A DNA stretch of 64,000 bases, from positions 992,001 to 1,056,000 of the forward strand of contig JAPLFF010000007.1 of NCBI GenBank assembly GCA_026390775.1. Direction: 5' to 3'. The position numbers and the translations under genes are program-made. Each line of letters opens with the position of its first letter. The first letter of the stretch is position 1. This DNA is from Ignavibacteriales bacterium. GTDB lineage: Bacteria > Bacteroidota > Ignavibacteria > Ignavibacteriales > Melioribacteraceae. The notes below the pieces were generated by a model. It searched no databases, was not told where the DNA came from, and saw only the letters and a program-made list of their open reading frames with translations. Positions 9,087 to 16,786 of the stretch are shown piece after piece.

Positions 9087-9449
9087 ATGAATGAAATAAT
9101 AATTCTTTTAATCATCGGTCTCGCTGCCGGTTTAGTTAGCGGTGTTCTTGGCATCGGCGGCGGAATAATTATTATACCAATGCTTGTAGGATTTTTAAGT
9201 TATACACAAAAAGACGCACAAGGAACATCGCTTGGTCTTCTTCTTCTCCCTATCGGTATTCTTGCCGTAATGAATTATTATAAAGCCGGGCATGTAAATC
9301 TTAAAGCCGTTGGTATAATGGCTGTTACATTTGTTATCGGAAGTTATTTATCATCTTTATATGCTCTTACTCTTCCCGAAGGAGTTTTGAAAAAAGTTTT
9401 TGCTGTATTTCTTATTCTTTATGCCCTTAAACTATTGATGGGAAAATAA
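9087..9449 (+). CDS. half-size TSUP (TauE/SafE) membrane transporter
   Basis: A 120-residue protein with about four helices and the TSUP hallmark GVLGIGGGIIIIPML near residue 20. Full TSUP proteins (about 250 residues) consist of two such four-helix repeats. This one holds a single repeat and both ends look intact, so it probably dimerises. Family members move sulfite, sulfonates and other small anions; the substrate is not predictable here. A possibly decayed relative may lie at 28163-28412. Confidence 0.8.
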   Translation: MNEIIILLIIGLAAGLVSGVLGIGGGIIIIPMLVGFLSYTQKDAQGTSLGLLLLPIGILAVMNYYKAGHVNLKAVGIMAVTFVIGSYLSSLYALTLPEGVLKKVFAVFLILYALKLLMGK

Positions 9450-9504
9450 AAATTATTTATAGCTGCTTATTTAAAATTTAATAACAGCGTAGCAAGAGGC
9501 GAAC

Positions 9505-10398
9505 ATTTTCTCAAAACCGCTTTCAAGAACCGCATCTGTTTTAATTGCATTGCTTGTTACTTTCTTCTGGTCTACATCATTCATAATAATAAAGTTGGGA
9601 TTGCGAGATATTCCCCCGTTGACTTTTGCCGGGTTGCGTTACTTCTTAGCTTTTGTTTGTCTGCTTCCTTTTGCGTTAACAAAAGAAAGAATTTCCGAAA
9701 TAAAGAAAATAGATAGAAAAGATTGGCTTCGTTTAACTGTCCTCGGACTTCTCTTTTATACATTTACTCAAGGAACTCAATTTATCGGATTATCACTTCT
9801 TCCCGCAGTAACTGTAAGTCTGCTTCTTAATTTCACACCTATCATAGTTGCGATAATGGGAATTTTTCTTTTATCTGAAAGACCTTCAGTGCTTCAATGG
9901 GTAGGGGCAAGTTTATTTATTGTAGGAATCCTTACTTATTTTTATCCGGTTGATCTGCCCGAAAGCAAAACTCTTGGAATTATTGTGATGGCAGTTGGAG
10001 TTTTCTCCAACGCATTTTCTTCCGTATTGGGCCGCGGAATAAATCGAAGCAGTAAATTCCATCCTTTAACGGTTACAGTTATAAGCATGGGGATTGGATC
10101 AATCGTAATGTTGATTATTGGTCTTGTAACACAAGGATTACCGCTTTTAAGTTTAACAAATATTTTATTTTTACTTTGGCTTGCAGTTGTAAATACAGCT
10201 TTTGCATTTACACTTTGGAATTTATCTTTGAGAACTCTCACTGCGATGGAATCAAGCATAATAAACGGAACAATGTTAATCCAAATTGCTTTTCTTGCTT
10301 GGATATTTATTGGTGAGCCTGTAACGTGGAGGGAAGGGATCGGAATGTTGATTGCTGCTGCCGGAGCTGTTGTTGTTCAAATCAAAAGAAGAAACTAA
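9505..10398 (+). CDS. EamA/DMT-family transporter (probable ATT start)
   Basis: A member of the drug/metabolite transporter superfamily: ten predicted helices in two EamA repeats (first repeat FWSTSFIIIKLGLRDIPP, second repeat from about residue 155). The shortest frame begins with TTG at 9550 but cuts the first helix. Upstream the frame stays open, and an AAGAGG ribosome site at 9494-9499 precedes an ATT codon at 9505 that restores a normal N-terminus (KPLSRTASVLIALLVTFFW). I therefore prefer the 9505 start, giving 297 residues. Likely exports a small metabolite or amino acid; substrate unknown. Confidence 0.8.
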   Translation: MFSKPLSRTASVLIALLVTFFWSTSFIIIKLGLRDIPPLTFAGLRYFLAFVCLLPFALTKERISEIKKIDRKDWLRLTVLGLLFYTFTQGTQFIGLSLLPAVTVSLLLNFTPIIVAIMGIFLLSERPSVLQWVGASLFIVGILTYFYPVDLPESKTLGIIVMAVGVFSNAFSSVLGRGINRSSKFHPLTVTVISMGIGSIVMLIIGLVTQGLPLLSLTNILFLLWLAVVNTAFAFTLWNLSLRTLTAMESSIINGTMLIQIAFLAWIFIGEPVTWREGIGMLIAAAGAVVVQIKRRN

Positions 10399-10445
10399 TT
10401 TTAAGTATCAAATTTAACTCACAACAAAAAATCATAAATTACCCA

Positions 10446-11339
10446 ATGAAAAATTTAAGGGTTACTGCGATAGGTGAAATACTTTACGATGTTTATTCTG
10501 ATAGAAAAAGATTAGGCGGGGCATCGTTTAATTTTATTTATCACATTTGGAAGATACTGGGCAAAGCAAATTTCATTTCAAGTGTTGGTAATGATGATAA
10601 CGGTAAAGAAATGCTTTCTTACCTCAACTCTATCGGTTTCAATACAAATCACATATATATAGATAAGAAATATCCAACAGGAACAGTTCAAGTAAAACTT
10701 AGCGAAGATAGAACACCGCAATTCACAATTTCTCCCGAGTGCAGTTACGATTATCTCACCTTAAATAATTCTACAACTAATCTTATCGAGAAGGAAACTG
10801 ATTTGTTGTATTTCGGTACGCTTTCAACGCGCAGTGATATTTCCCGCAATACAATTCAATCTCTCTTTGGAAAACCGCACTTAAAATATTTTTGCGATCT
10901 CAATCTTCGTCACAATTTTTACACAAAGGAATTGATTAAACAAACTTTGTTGACATGTAATGTTCTTAAAATCAACCAAGAAGAATTAGACAAGCTTAAA
11001 CAGTTCTTCAATCTTGATCAATCTAACAAAAGTGCTATCGAACAATTAACAAAAGAGTTTGATATTGATTTGATCGGATTAACACTTGGTGAGAATGGCG
11101 CAGAACTTTACAATAAGAATGAAACAAATTATTACAAAACAGAATTTGTTAATGTGGTTGATACTCTTGGTGCGGGTGATGCTTATGCGGCAATACTTTG
11201 TCTTGGCTATTTATACAAAATGCCGATTGGTAAAATGAATAAACTGGCAAATGAATTTGCCTGGGAAATTTGCATGGTGAATGGCGCTTTGCCGAAAGAT
11301 GATACTATTTATGAAAAGTATAGGATCATTTTTAACTGA
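10446..11339 (+). CDS. PfkB-family carbohydrate kinase
   Basis: A 297-residue ribokinase-fold sugar kinase. The start at ATG 10446 gives the usual N-terminus (MKNLRVTAIGEILYDVYSD); upstream extension of the frame overlaps the transporter and is not coding. It has the glycine-rich sugar site (RLGGASFNF), and the C-terminal signature DTLGAGDAYAA with the catalytic Asp and anion hole. Closest in character to fructokinase-like enzymes. It converges with, and overlaps by 8 bases, a fucose-isomerase-like gene, hinting at a shared sugar pathway (isomerise, then phosphorylate). Confidence 0.88.
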   Translation: MKNLRVTAIGEILYDVYSDRKRLGGASFNFIYHIWKILGKANFISSVGNDDNGKEMLSYLNSIGFNTNHIYIDKKYPTGTVQVKLSEDRTPQFTISPECSYDYLTLNNSTTNLIEKETDLLYFGTLSTRSDISRNTIQSLFGKPHLKYFCDLNLRHNFYTKELIKQTLLTCNVLKINQEELDKLKQFFNLDQSNKSAIEQLTKEFDIDLIGLTLGENGAELYNKNETNYYKTEFVNVVDTLGAGDAYAAILCLGYLYKMPIGKMNKLANEFAWEICMVNGALPKDDTIYEKYRIIFN

Positions 11340-12582
11340 TAAACATCTCCCACCATTCGATCATTTCTTTAGCATAACTTCCACGCATGAGCAAGATGTG
11401 ATTACCAAGCGGTTCGTTAAGCAAATCTGTTACTTTAGCAGAGCCGTGCAATTTTACTTTCACTTGTGTTCTGCAAAGATTTTCCGATGAACCGGTTTCT
11501 AATATCTCACCGTTCGATGCCCATATTTTTTTCAGATTTTTTCCGCCAATCCTCAATAAAGTAATTTTTCCCTTTGCTAATTCTCCTTCTATACCAACTC
11601 CAAGTCCAGATTCAAAATGCGAGCGTAATTTATAATTCTCCGTCATACTCATCGGAACACTGCAATGAGCAAGCCATATTGAATTGCTCTGTTCATCTAT
11701 CTGTGCAGGGTTAGCCATCCAGACAATCTGATTTGTTAAATAATTTGCCCAGAGCATTCCGAGTGTTGAAACAAGATCACCTTCACAGCCGGCAGTTATT
11801 CCTTCATCGTTCAGTTTTGATAATGCAACACATCCGGTAGTTTTAAGATCAGTGACCAAATCAAAACAGCGGACTGAAACTGAATTTAATTCTTGAGCGC
11901 TGATCAACTCTTTAAGCGCTGCATAAACCTTAACCACATTCTTAATTTCTTTCTTTGAGGGTTCTTTTATTGCTGCGGCTTTTGTTGTTAAGTTGTAATG
12001 ATCGTCTTCGATTTGTTCATCTTTTATTTCTGCTATTCTTGTTTTTAGTTCTTCAAGATCAACATTTACTACTTGAGGACCCCAAATTTTTTTTATGACG
12101 GAAGGATCGGGCATACTTGCAACAAGCCAATCGGACGGATTTCCAATTAAACCGATCTTTGTGTTTTTCAATTGATGAAATACTTGATGATGTTTTACGT
12201 TTCTTTCTAAATCGTCCCGCCAATCTTTGTTTGCATTATTATCTATATAAATGATCTTTCCTTTTTCGCCGTCTTGCTGAAGCTTTGCTAAAATTTCCAT
12301 TGATGCGGCAAGAGAATTATTCCCGGCGTGAGCAATTAAAATTACCGGTTCATTATTATAAATTTCCTTCCGTTTATGCCAAAGTTTTAAAACTTTCTCT
12401 TCTGTCCCACCGGTAATTATAAAATAAAAAATCGGCGTGTTTAGATTAATCATCTCTTCTGTAAATCGTTCACCGCCATAATCATGAAATGAAGAAAGAA
12501 GATTGCCTGCTATCTCTTCTATTGAGGTTTGAGTAATTGAGCTTGAAACAGGAATAAAACCGAATTTTGTGTTTGCATTCAT
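11332..12582 (-). CDS. L-fucose/arabinose isomerase-like protein
   Basis: A 416-residue protein with the two-domain layout of the FucI/AraA-like family: an N-terminal Rossmann-like half (about 1-190) and a C-terminal half containing TAGCEGDLVSTLGMLW, a pattern seen at the metal/substrate region of fucose isomerase-like proteins. It is shorter than true FucI (about 590), so the exact sugar is uncertain. It may interconvert an aldose and a ketose that the neighbouring PfkB kinase phosphorylates. Confidence 0.7.
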   Translation of the reverse strand: MNANTKFGFIPVSSSITQTSIEEIAGNLLSSFHDYGGERFTEEMINLNTPIFYFIITGGTEEKVLKLWHKRKEIYNNEPVILIAHAGNNSLAASMEILAKLQQDGEKGKIIYIDNNANKDWRDDLERNVKHHQVFHQLKNTKIGLIGNPSDWLVASMPDPSVIKKIWGPQVVNVDLEELKTRIAEIKDEQIEDDHYNLTTKAAAIKEPSKKEIKNVVKVYAALKELISAQELNSVSVRCFDLVTDLKTTGCVALSKLNDEGITAGCEGDLVSTLGMLWANYLTNQIVWMANPAQIDEQSNSIWLAHCSVPMSMTENYKLRSHFESGLGVGIEGELAKGKITLLRIGGKNLKKIWASNGEILETGSSENLCRTQVKVKLHGSAKVTDLLNEPLGNHILLMRGSYAKEMIEWWEMFIS

Positions 12583-12629
12583 GTTGTTTTCCCAAATACT
12601 TTATTGATTGTTAGATTATTTTCTGGTCA

Positions 12630-12702
12630 TCATTCTTCCAAAATATTCAACTCATCTAAAATCTCTTCCGCACTTGTCGCATACTAATTCTTTTTCGTTC
12701 AT
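12630..12702 (-). pseudogene. possible frameshifted zinc-ribbon remnant
   Basis: An ATG at 12702 with AGGA six bases before it starts MNEKELVCDKCG and then hits a stop at once in frame (ORF end 12652). Shifting one base after the CxxC motif continues as EEILDELNILEE before a stop at 12630. CDKCG is a zinc-ribbon half, with no second CxxC visible. It could be a genuine 16-residue peptide, a sequencing error, or a decayed gene. Confidence 0.3.
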
Positions 12703-12710
12703 CTTTTATC

Positions 12711-13199
12711 CTAATCACTTTTTTGATTTTTAAATTCTCTTTTCTTTGTGATCGTGAGCGAAGCTTTTTCGTCTTTGTGAGAGAGTATTACAATTGCGTC
12801 TGTTCCCAAATTCCAGGTTATAACAAAAGCGGAGTAAACTTTTTGAGATTCGTATTTATCACCGAAATGTTCTACAGCATAATTCTTAAACACATCAAAA
12901 AACTTTTGGCCGGACCGAGCGTCTTTACCAAGATTATTAATAGCTTTAGCTCTTAGTTCCTTATTGTTGTTAAAGAAAAAACCGATCTTAACATCTATCG
13001 AGTCACTAGTTTCATTAAAATAGATCTCGCGCAAATCGAGAAATATTTTCTCCGTGAATTTTATTTTGGGAAATAGTGACTGAATTGATTTATATGAAGC
13101 GTCCCAGTCAACCGAAAAAAAATTTTGAACCGTGCTTTGTGCAAAGCAGAAATTTGTGAAAATAAGAAATGCAATAAAAAGTGGAAATAGTTTCTTCAT
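12711..13199 (-). CDS. secreted hypothetical protein
   Basis: A 162-residue protein with a clear signal peptide (MKKLFPLFIAFLIFTNFCFAQ). The mature part is mixed alpha/beta, with no Cys and no motif I can place; it ends lysine-rich. It begins with an ATG and reads consistently, so it is probably a real periplasmic protein. No functional context: it sits alone between the isomerase and a stretch of degraded sequence. Confidence 0.65.
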   Translation of the reverse strand: MKKLFPLFIAFLIFTNFCFAQSTVQNFFSVDWDASYKSIQSLFPKIKFTEKIFLDLREIYFNETSDSIDVKIGFFFNNNKELRAKAINNLGKDARSGQKFFDVFKNYAVEHFGDKYESQKVYSAFVITWNLGTDAIVILSHKDEKASLTITKKREFKNQKSD

Positions 13200-13295
13200 C
13201 TAGACAGTCTGCAAATTTTCTCTGAATAACATAGAGAGAAAAATGTTTGCGGGCAACCAAAAAATTTGCTTCTATTCTTTTGGTTTTCTCTAAAA

Positions 13296-13668
13296 CTATT
13301 TAATGAGTTCGCCCTCGGGAATGTTTTTTAATTGAGCATTCCTCACAGTCAAAAACGGAATTCCGATCGTAACCGAGTCGAGTAAAAAGAACTACGTTGG
13401 TTATCTATCTTCGTTTATTGTTTTCTGCTCTATTGATTTTATCATCGCTTCCTCTTGATAGAAGTTGTGATTTTGGTGTTTGCATCATTTCTTTATTTGG
13501 AATTTGAATTACCATTTTCAATTCGTAACCAAGTGCTTTGAGAATAGATTCACCCGGAATCCAGCATGTTTTGCTTTTCGATATCAGATACACAGCATAT
13601 TTGTTTCCTTTTACAAGCGCGCCTTCTTCGAATTGAGCGGTAGCATTCACAACAAGCAAAAACAATAA
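13296..13668 (-). pseudogene. decayed secreted gene with a VYLI...WIP...LGY domain
   Basis: The longest frame (13405-13665, 86 residues) begins at TTG inside a likely signal peptide (frame open upstream: YLIGTLLFLLVVNATAQ) and encodes ALVKGNKYAVYLI, TCWIPGESILKALGYEL. It then ends in a low-complexity basic tail. Further along the same strand but in another frame, 13296-13391 encodes FLTVRNAQLKNIPEGELIK, which resembles the normal ending of the same kind of domain. The pieces together look like one gene broken by a frameshift. No ATG start is present in the visible frame. Confidence 0.45.
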
Positions 13669-14026
13669 AGTGCCGATTAAATAAATTTTCTCTCTAAATT
13701 TTTGAACTGCTCTATGCTCGGTTAAAATCCTTATTAATGAATTAGCTCATTAAATATCATTAATTAATCTTTCTCTGCCAATCTAAAAATACTTTCATAA
13801 AACAAAAAAGGCCTGGCTTAACCCAACCTTTTTTCTTCTTTGTTTCAATGTGGGGTAGAATAAGATCCGTAGGCAGTCATATTCGCGAGGCGACGGGAGA
13901 AAAATTCTAAGAAATAATTTGTTTTTACTTTTATAATAATTAGGGCTCGAGCCTTTTTCTTTTATCTTATTTAATATTTGAATGATATCTTAACTAAATT
14001 GTAATAGAAAATTTGTTTGAGAAAAG
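13669..14026. other. gene-free region with a bidirectional terminator
   Basis: About 360 bases between a decayed gene and a methyltransferase gene. It holds the hairpin at 13804-13834 and AT-rich sequence beyond it. A minus-strand 11-codon frame (MTAYGSYSTPH) lies near 13880 but has no ribosome site. I see no RNA gene here. Confidence 0.5.
13804..13834. terminator. bidirectional A-stem-T terminator hairpin
   Basis: AAAAAAGG (13804-13811) pairs with CCTTTTTT (13827-13834), with an inner TGG/CCA pair inside the loop. The A-run on one side and T-run on the other make it usable from either strand. Confidence 0.6.
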
Positions 14027-14794
14027 ATGAAACAGCAGCCTTCAAAACTTATTAGTGCTAACAACTTCTACGACGAGGTTTCGGATATTTATGAACAGAT
14101 GATTGATTTCAAGAAAAATCTTGTTCTGCGTGAGAATGCATACAAGAAAATATTTTTTGTTAAAGGAAATGTTGCAGATATTGGATGCGGTATTGGATTA
14201 GATTCGATTGCTCTTGCATTAAACGGACACAGCGTAACAGCTTTTGATATTTCTCCCAAGATGGTTGAGCAGGCAAAACTTAATGCGGCAAAATATAATG
14301 TTAACATCTCTTCGCATGTTCACTCTTTCCAAACAATATCGAAAAGATTCAGTGGTAAATTTAATTATGTTGTCTCGGTAGGAAATACAATCGCTCATGT
14401 TAACACACGAGAACTAAGAGAAGCTATAAAAGTAATGTGTCGTCTGCTTCTTCCGGGCGGTAAAATATTTCTTCACATTCTTAATTATCAGCTAATCAAA
14501 AAGGAAAATAAAAGAATTAATAACATAGCTAACAGTAACGAAAAAATTATTATCCGCTTTTATGATTTCCGGAAGAATGATCTGGATTTCAACATTCTTT
14601 CTTTTCCACAAAACTTGCCGAAAGAATTCAAATTAGTTACGACAAAACATTATCCACACACAAAAGATGAAATTGGAGCTTATCTAAGAGCGGTTGGATT
14701 TACTAAAATTAAATTCATGAAGAATTTTGCCGGCGAAAGGTTTAACACGAACCATTCGAAAGATATGTTTGTTGAAGCGGTAAAGAAATTATAA
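14027..14794 (+). CDS. class I SAM-dependent methyltransferase
   Basis: A 255-residue methyltransferase with the SAM-binding motif VADIGCGIGLDSIAL (about 50-64) followed by the acidic motif II (HSVTAFDISPKMVEQA), and a Rossmann fold up to about residue 160. The C-terminal part (TKHYPHTKDEIGAYLRAVGF) resembles small-molecule methyltransferases of the ubiquinone/glycine-sarcosine type. Substrate unknown. It overlaps the convergent PH-domain gene by six bases. Confidence 0.85.
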   Translation: MKQQPSKLISANNFYDEVSDIYEQMIDFKKNLVLRENAYKKIFFVKGNVADIGCGIGLDSIALALNGHSVTAFDISPKMVEQAKLNAAKYNVNISSHVHSFQTISKRFSGKFNYVVSVGNTIAHVNTRELREAIKVMCRLLLPGGKIFLHILNYQLIKKENKRINNIANSNEKIIIRFYDFRKNDLDFNILSFPQNLPKEFKLVTTKHYPHTKDEIGAYLRAVGFTKIKFMKNFAGERFNTNHSKDMFVEAVKKL

Positions 14795-15388
14795 TTCTTT
14801 TTTACAATATCTACACACTTTTGCTTTGGCTTTTATTTTTTCTGCACAAAATGGACACTCTTTCATCTCTTCGCCAATTTCACCGTCAACAGCATCGGCA
14901 AGTTTATACGCCTGTTTGTTCATCTGGTACTCTTTATATAATTCTTGTGCATTTGAAAGAGCTTCTTTTAATTGTTGCGGGCGAGAAATATTTGTGTAGC
15001 TCGTTTCACCCATCTCTGCAGCTGTTTGAATCTGCACATTTCCAAATCCCATAATTCTTCCAAGGAGAGACTGCTGATAAGACACATTATTTATTTTATC
15101 AATCGGACTTTCTTTGGAGCTAATAGAGAAGACGCCAAATTCATCGATGACACGATAATTTGTAACTACCCAAAGATCAAATTTCCAAGAATAATATTTG
15201 AAGACAAAGTAGATAACTGCTATTAATGGAAAAGTGAAATACCACCAATATACTGGGTTTGGCTTTGTATAAAAGTAGAGCGATAATGAGATTATAATTA
15301 GCGAAAACAAAAACGGGATAATAAGCACATACCAATGTTTGTGAGTTTCGAAAAGTATTTGTTCATCTTTCCTAAGCGGCGTTCTCAT
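14789..15388 (-). CDS. PH-domain membrane protein with C-terminal zinc ribbon
   Basis: A 199-residue protein: basic N-terminus, two helices (about 22-43 and 48-68) separated by a short loop, a bacterial PH domain (about 68-150; RVIDEFGVFS, SYQQSLLGRIMGFGNVQ), a short linker, and a zinc ribbon at the end (ECPFCAEKIKAKAKVCRYC). The start has a strong GGAGGA site. It is a typical bPH2 membrane protein; role in envelope biology unknown. Confidence 0.82.
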   Translation of the reverse strand: MRTPLRKDEQILFETHKHWYVLIIPFLFSLIIISLSLYFYTKPNPVYWWYFTFPLIAVIYFVFKYYSWKFDLWVVTNYRVIDEFGVFSISSKESPIDKINNVSYQQSLLGRIMGFGNVQIQTAAEMGETSYTNISRPQQLKEALSNAQELYKEYQMNKQAYKLADAVDGEIGEEMKECPFCAEKIKAKAKVCRYCKKEL

Positions 15389-15622
15389 TTATTCCTCCGT
15401 TTGAAAAAGATTAAAGAATGCAATTTTATTTACAGTTTTCTCCTTCAAATTTTCCAAAGTTTCTTCACTTATTGAAAAAATCCTTCTATTCTTCAGTTGT
15501 TTCAGTAATAATTAAATCTTTTTAATCTTTCTTTAACTCTATCTTAATTCAAGAACTTTAACTTTTCAGTGTACAAATTAATCAATAATAAATAACAAAC
15601 ACATAATTACAAGGAGTTTCGA

Positions 15623-16024
15623 ATGAAGAAGTTAATTGCATTATTAGTTGTAGTTGCATTTACAGCAACAGCATTTGCACAAGCTCAGCCACAAAAGAAA
15701 GCCGAAGCTGCTAAACCAGCGGTTAAAGTTGAAGCTGCTAAGAAAGTAGCAGAGAAAAAAGTTGAAACAGCTAAAGTGGTAGCTGACAAAAAAGTTGAAG
15801 CTGCTAAACCAGTAGCTGCAAAGAAAGTAAAGGCAGCTAAAGTAACAGCTGACAAAAAAGTTGAAGCTGCTAAACCAGTAGCCGCAAAGAAAGTAAAAGC
15901 TGCTAAAGTAACAGCTGATAAGAAAGTAGAAGCTGCTAAACCGGTAGCTGCAAAGAAAGTAAAAGCAGCTAAAGTAGTAGCTGATAAGAAAGTTGAAGCT
16001 GCCAAGAAAGAAGTTAAAAAGTAA
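15623..16024 (+). CDS. secreted Lys/Ala-rich protein with 11-residue repeats
   Basis: A 133-residue protein with a signal peptide (MKKLIALLVVVAFTATAFAQ) followed entirely by a repeat built of two 11-residue units, KKVEAAKPVAA and KKVKAAKVTAD, giving a 22-residue (66-base) tandem period at least three times. The composition is Lys, Ala, Val with almost no other residues. This predicts a long amphipathic helix, recalling LEA group 3 hendecads and histone-H1-like tails. The ribosome site is AAGGAG. A strong terminator follows, so it is monocistronic. Role unknown. Confidence 0.8.
   Translation: MKKLIALLVVVAFTATAFAQAQPQKKAEAAKPAVKVEAAKKVAEKKVETAKVVADKKVEAAKPVAAKKVKAAKVTADKKVEAAKPVAAKKVKAAKVTADKKVEAAKPVAAKKVKAAKVVADKKVEAAKKEVKK
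15701..16020 (+). repeat. 66-bp tandem coding repeat
   Basis: The coding sequence repeats with a period of 66 bases (two 33-base half-units), visible in GCTAAAGTAACAGCTGA.AA and GCTAAACC.GTAGC.GC. Copies differ at third positions, so the array is old or selected rather than freshly expanded. Confidence 0.75.
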
Positions 16025-16061
16025 TTTTAACGGATAATTATTCTTGAAATTGTTGAAGACT

Positions 16062-16093
16062 AAAAAAGGAGAGTTTAACAACTCTCCTTTTTT
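16062..16093 (+). terminator. intrinsic terminator after the Lys/Ala-rich gene
   Basis: AAAAAAGGAGAGTT (16062-16075) pairs perfectly with AACTCTCCTTTTTT (16080-16093) around a TAAC loop, with a T-run on the plus strand: a textbook rho-independent terminator. Confidence 0.9.
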
Positions 16094-16108
16094 GTTTATC
16101 TTACTTTA

Positions 16109-16777
16109 ATGAGAATATTAGTTGTTGAAGATGAAAAGAAAGTTGCCTCTTTCATAAAGAAAGGTCTTGAAGAGGAATTTTACCAAGTAGATCTTGCTTC
16201 TAATGGCAAGGAAGGCTTGGAAATGGTTATCGGCAATGAATATGATTTGATTATTTCCGATGTAATGATGCCGGTGATGAATGGGATTCAATTTGTAAAA
16301 GAAATAAGAAAAAATGAAGTTATTACTCCAATATTATTTCTTACCGTTAAAGACAGCACTAAAGATAAAGTAGAGGGATTAGACTGCGGCGCAGATGATT
16401 ACTTGACCAAACCCTTTTCATTTGAAGAACTTACCGCAAGAGTAAGAGCTCTATTAAGAAGAAAAGAAACTCAAAAAGATAATACTCTTACCGCTGCTGA
16501 TTTAAGAATGGATCTTGTTGCACATAAAGTAATCAGAACCGATGAAGAAATAATATTAACCCCAAGGGAATATTCCATTCTGGAATATCTTTTAAGAAAC
16601 AAAAATAAAATTGTTTCCCGAACGAAATTGATTGAACATGTTTATGATTTTCATTTTGATAGCGGCACAAATGTGATTGATGTTTATATTAACAAACTCC
16701 GCTCAAAGATCGATTTGCCTAATAAGAAACAATTAATTCATACCGTTCGCGGTGTTGGTTACATAATAAAAGAATAA
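16109..16777 (+). CDS. OmpR/PhoB-family response regulator
   Basis: A 222-residue regulator: receiver (1-120, phospho-Asp51 in IISDVMMP, Lys in LTKPFSFEELTAR) and a winged-helix DNA-binding domain (about 125-222, LTPREYSILEYLLRN, and VYINKLRSKID). It is followed nine bases later by its histidine kinase. The start is 15 bases past the preceding terminator, with the SD region overlapping that hairpin's end. Target genes are unknown; the downstream barrel genes are candidates. Confidence 0.93.
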   Translation: MRILVVEDEKKVASFIKKGLEEEFYQVDLASNGKEGLEMVIGNEYDLIISDVMMPVMNGIQFVKEIRKNEVITPILFLTVKDSTKDKVEGLDCGADDYLTKPFSFEELTARVRALLRRKETQKDNTLTAADLRMDLVAHKVIRTDEEIILTPREYSILEYLLRNKNKIVSRTKLIEHVYDFHFDSGTNVIDVYINKLRSKIDLPNKKQLIHTVRGVGYIIKE

Positions 16778-16786
16778 AAAAATTTT

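Noticed and set aside
13216-13242. TTTTCTCT/AGAGAAAA hairpin after the secreted hypothetical's start
   Set aside because: Weak, AT-only-ended stem, upstream of a gene start rather than downstream of an end.
13860-13895. Eleven-residue frame MTAYGSYSTPH on the minus strand
   Set aside because: No ribosome site, and too short to support.
15644-16081. Long minus-strand frame opposite the Lys/Ala repeat gene
   Set aside because: Phe/Ser/Tyr repeats are the mirror of the plus-strand repeat; no start signal or ribosome site, and the plus strand has a signal peptide, a strong ribosome site and a terminator.
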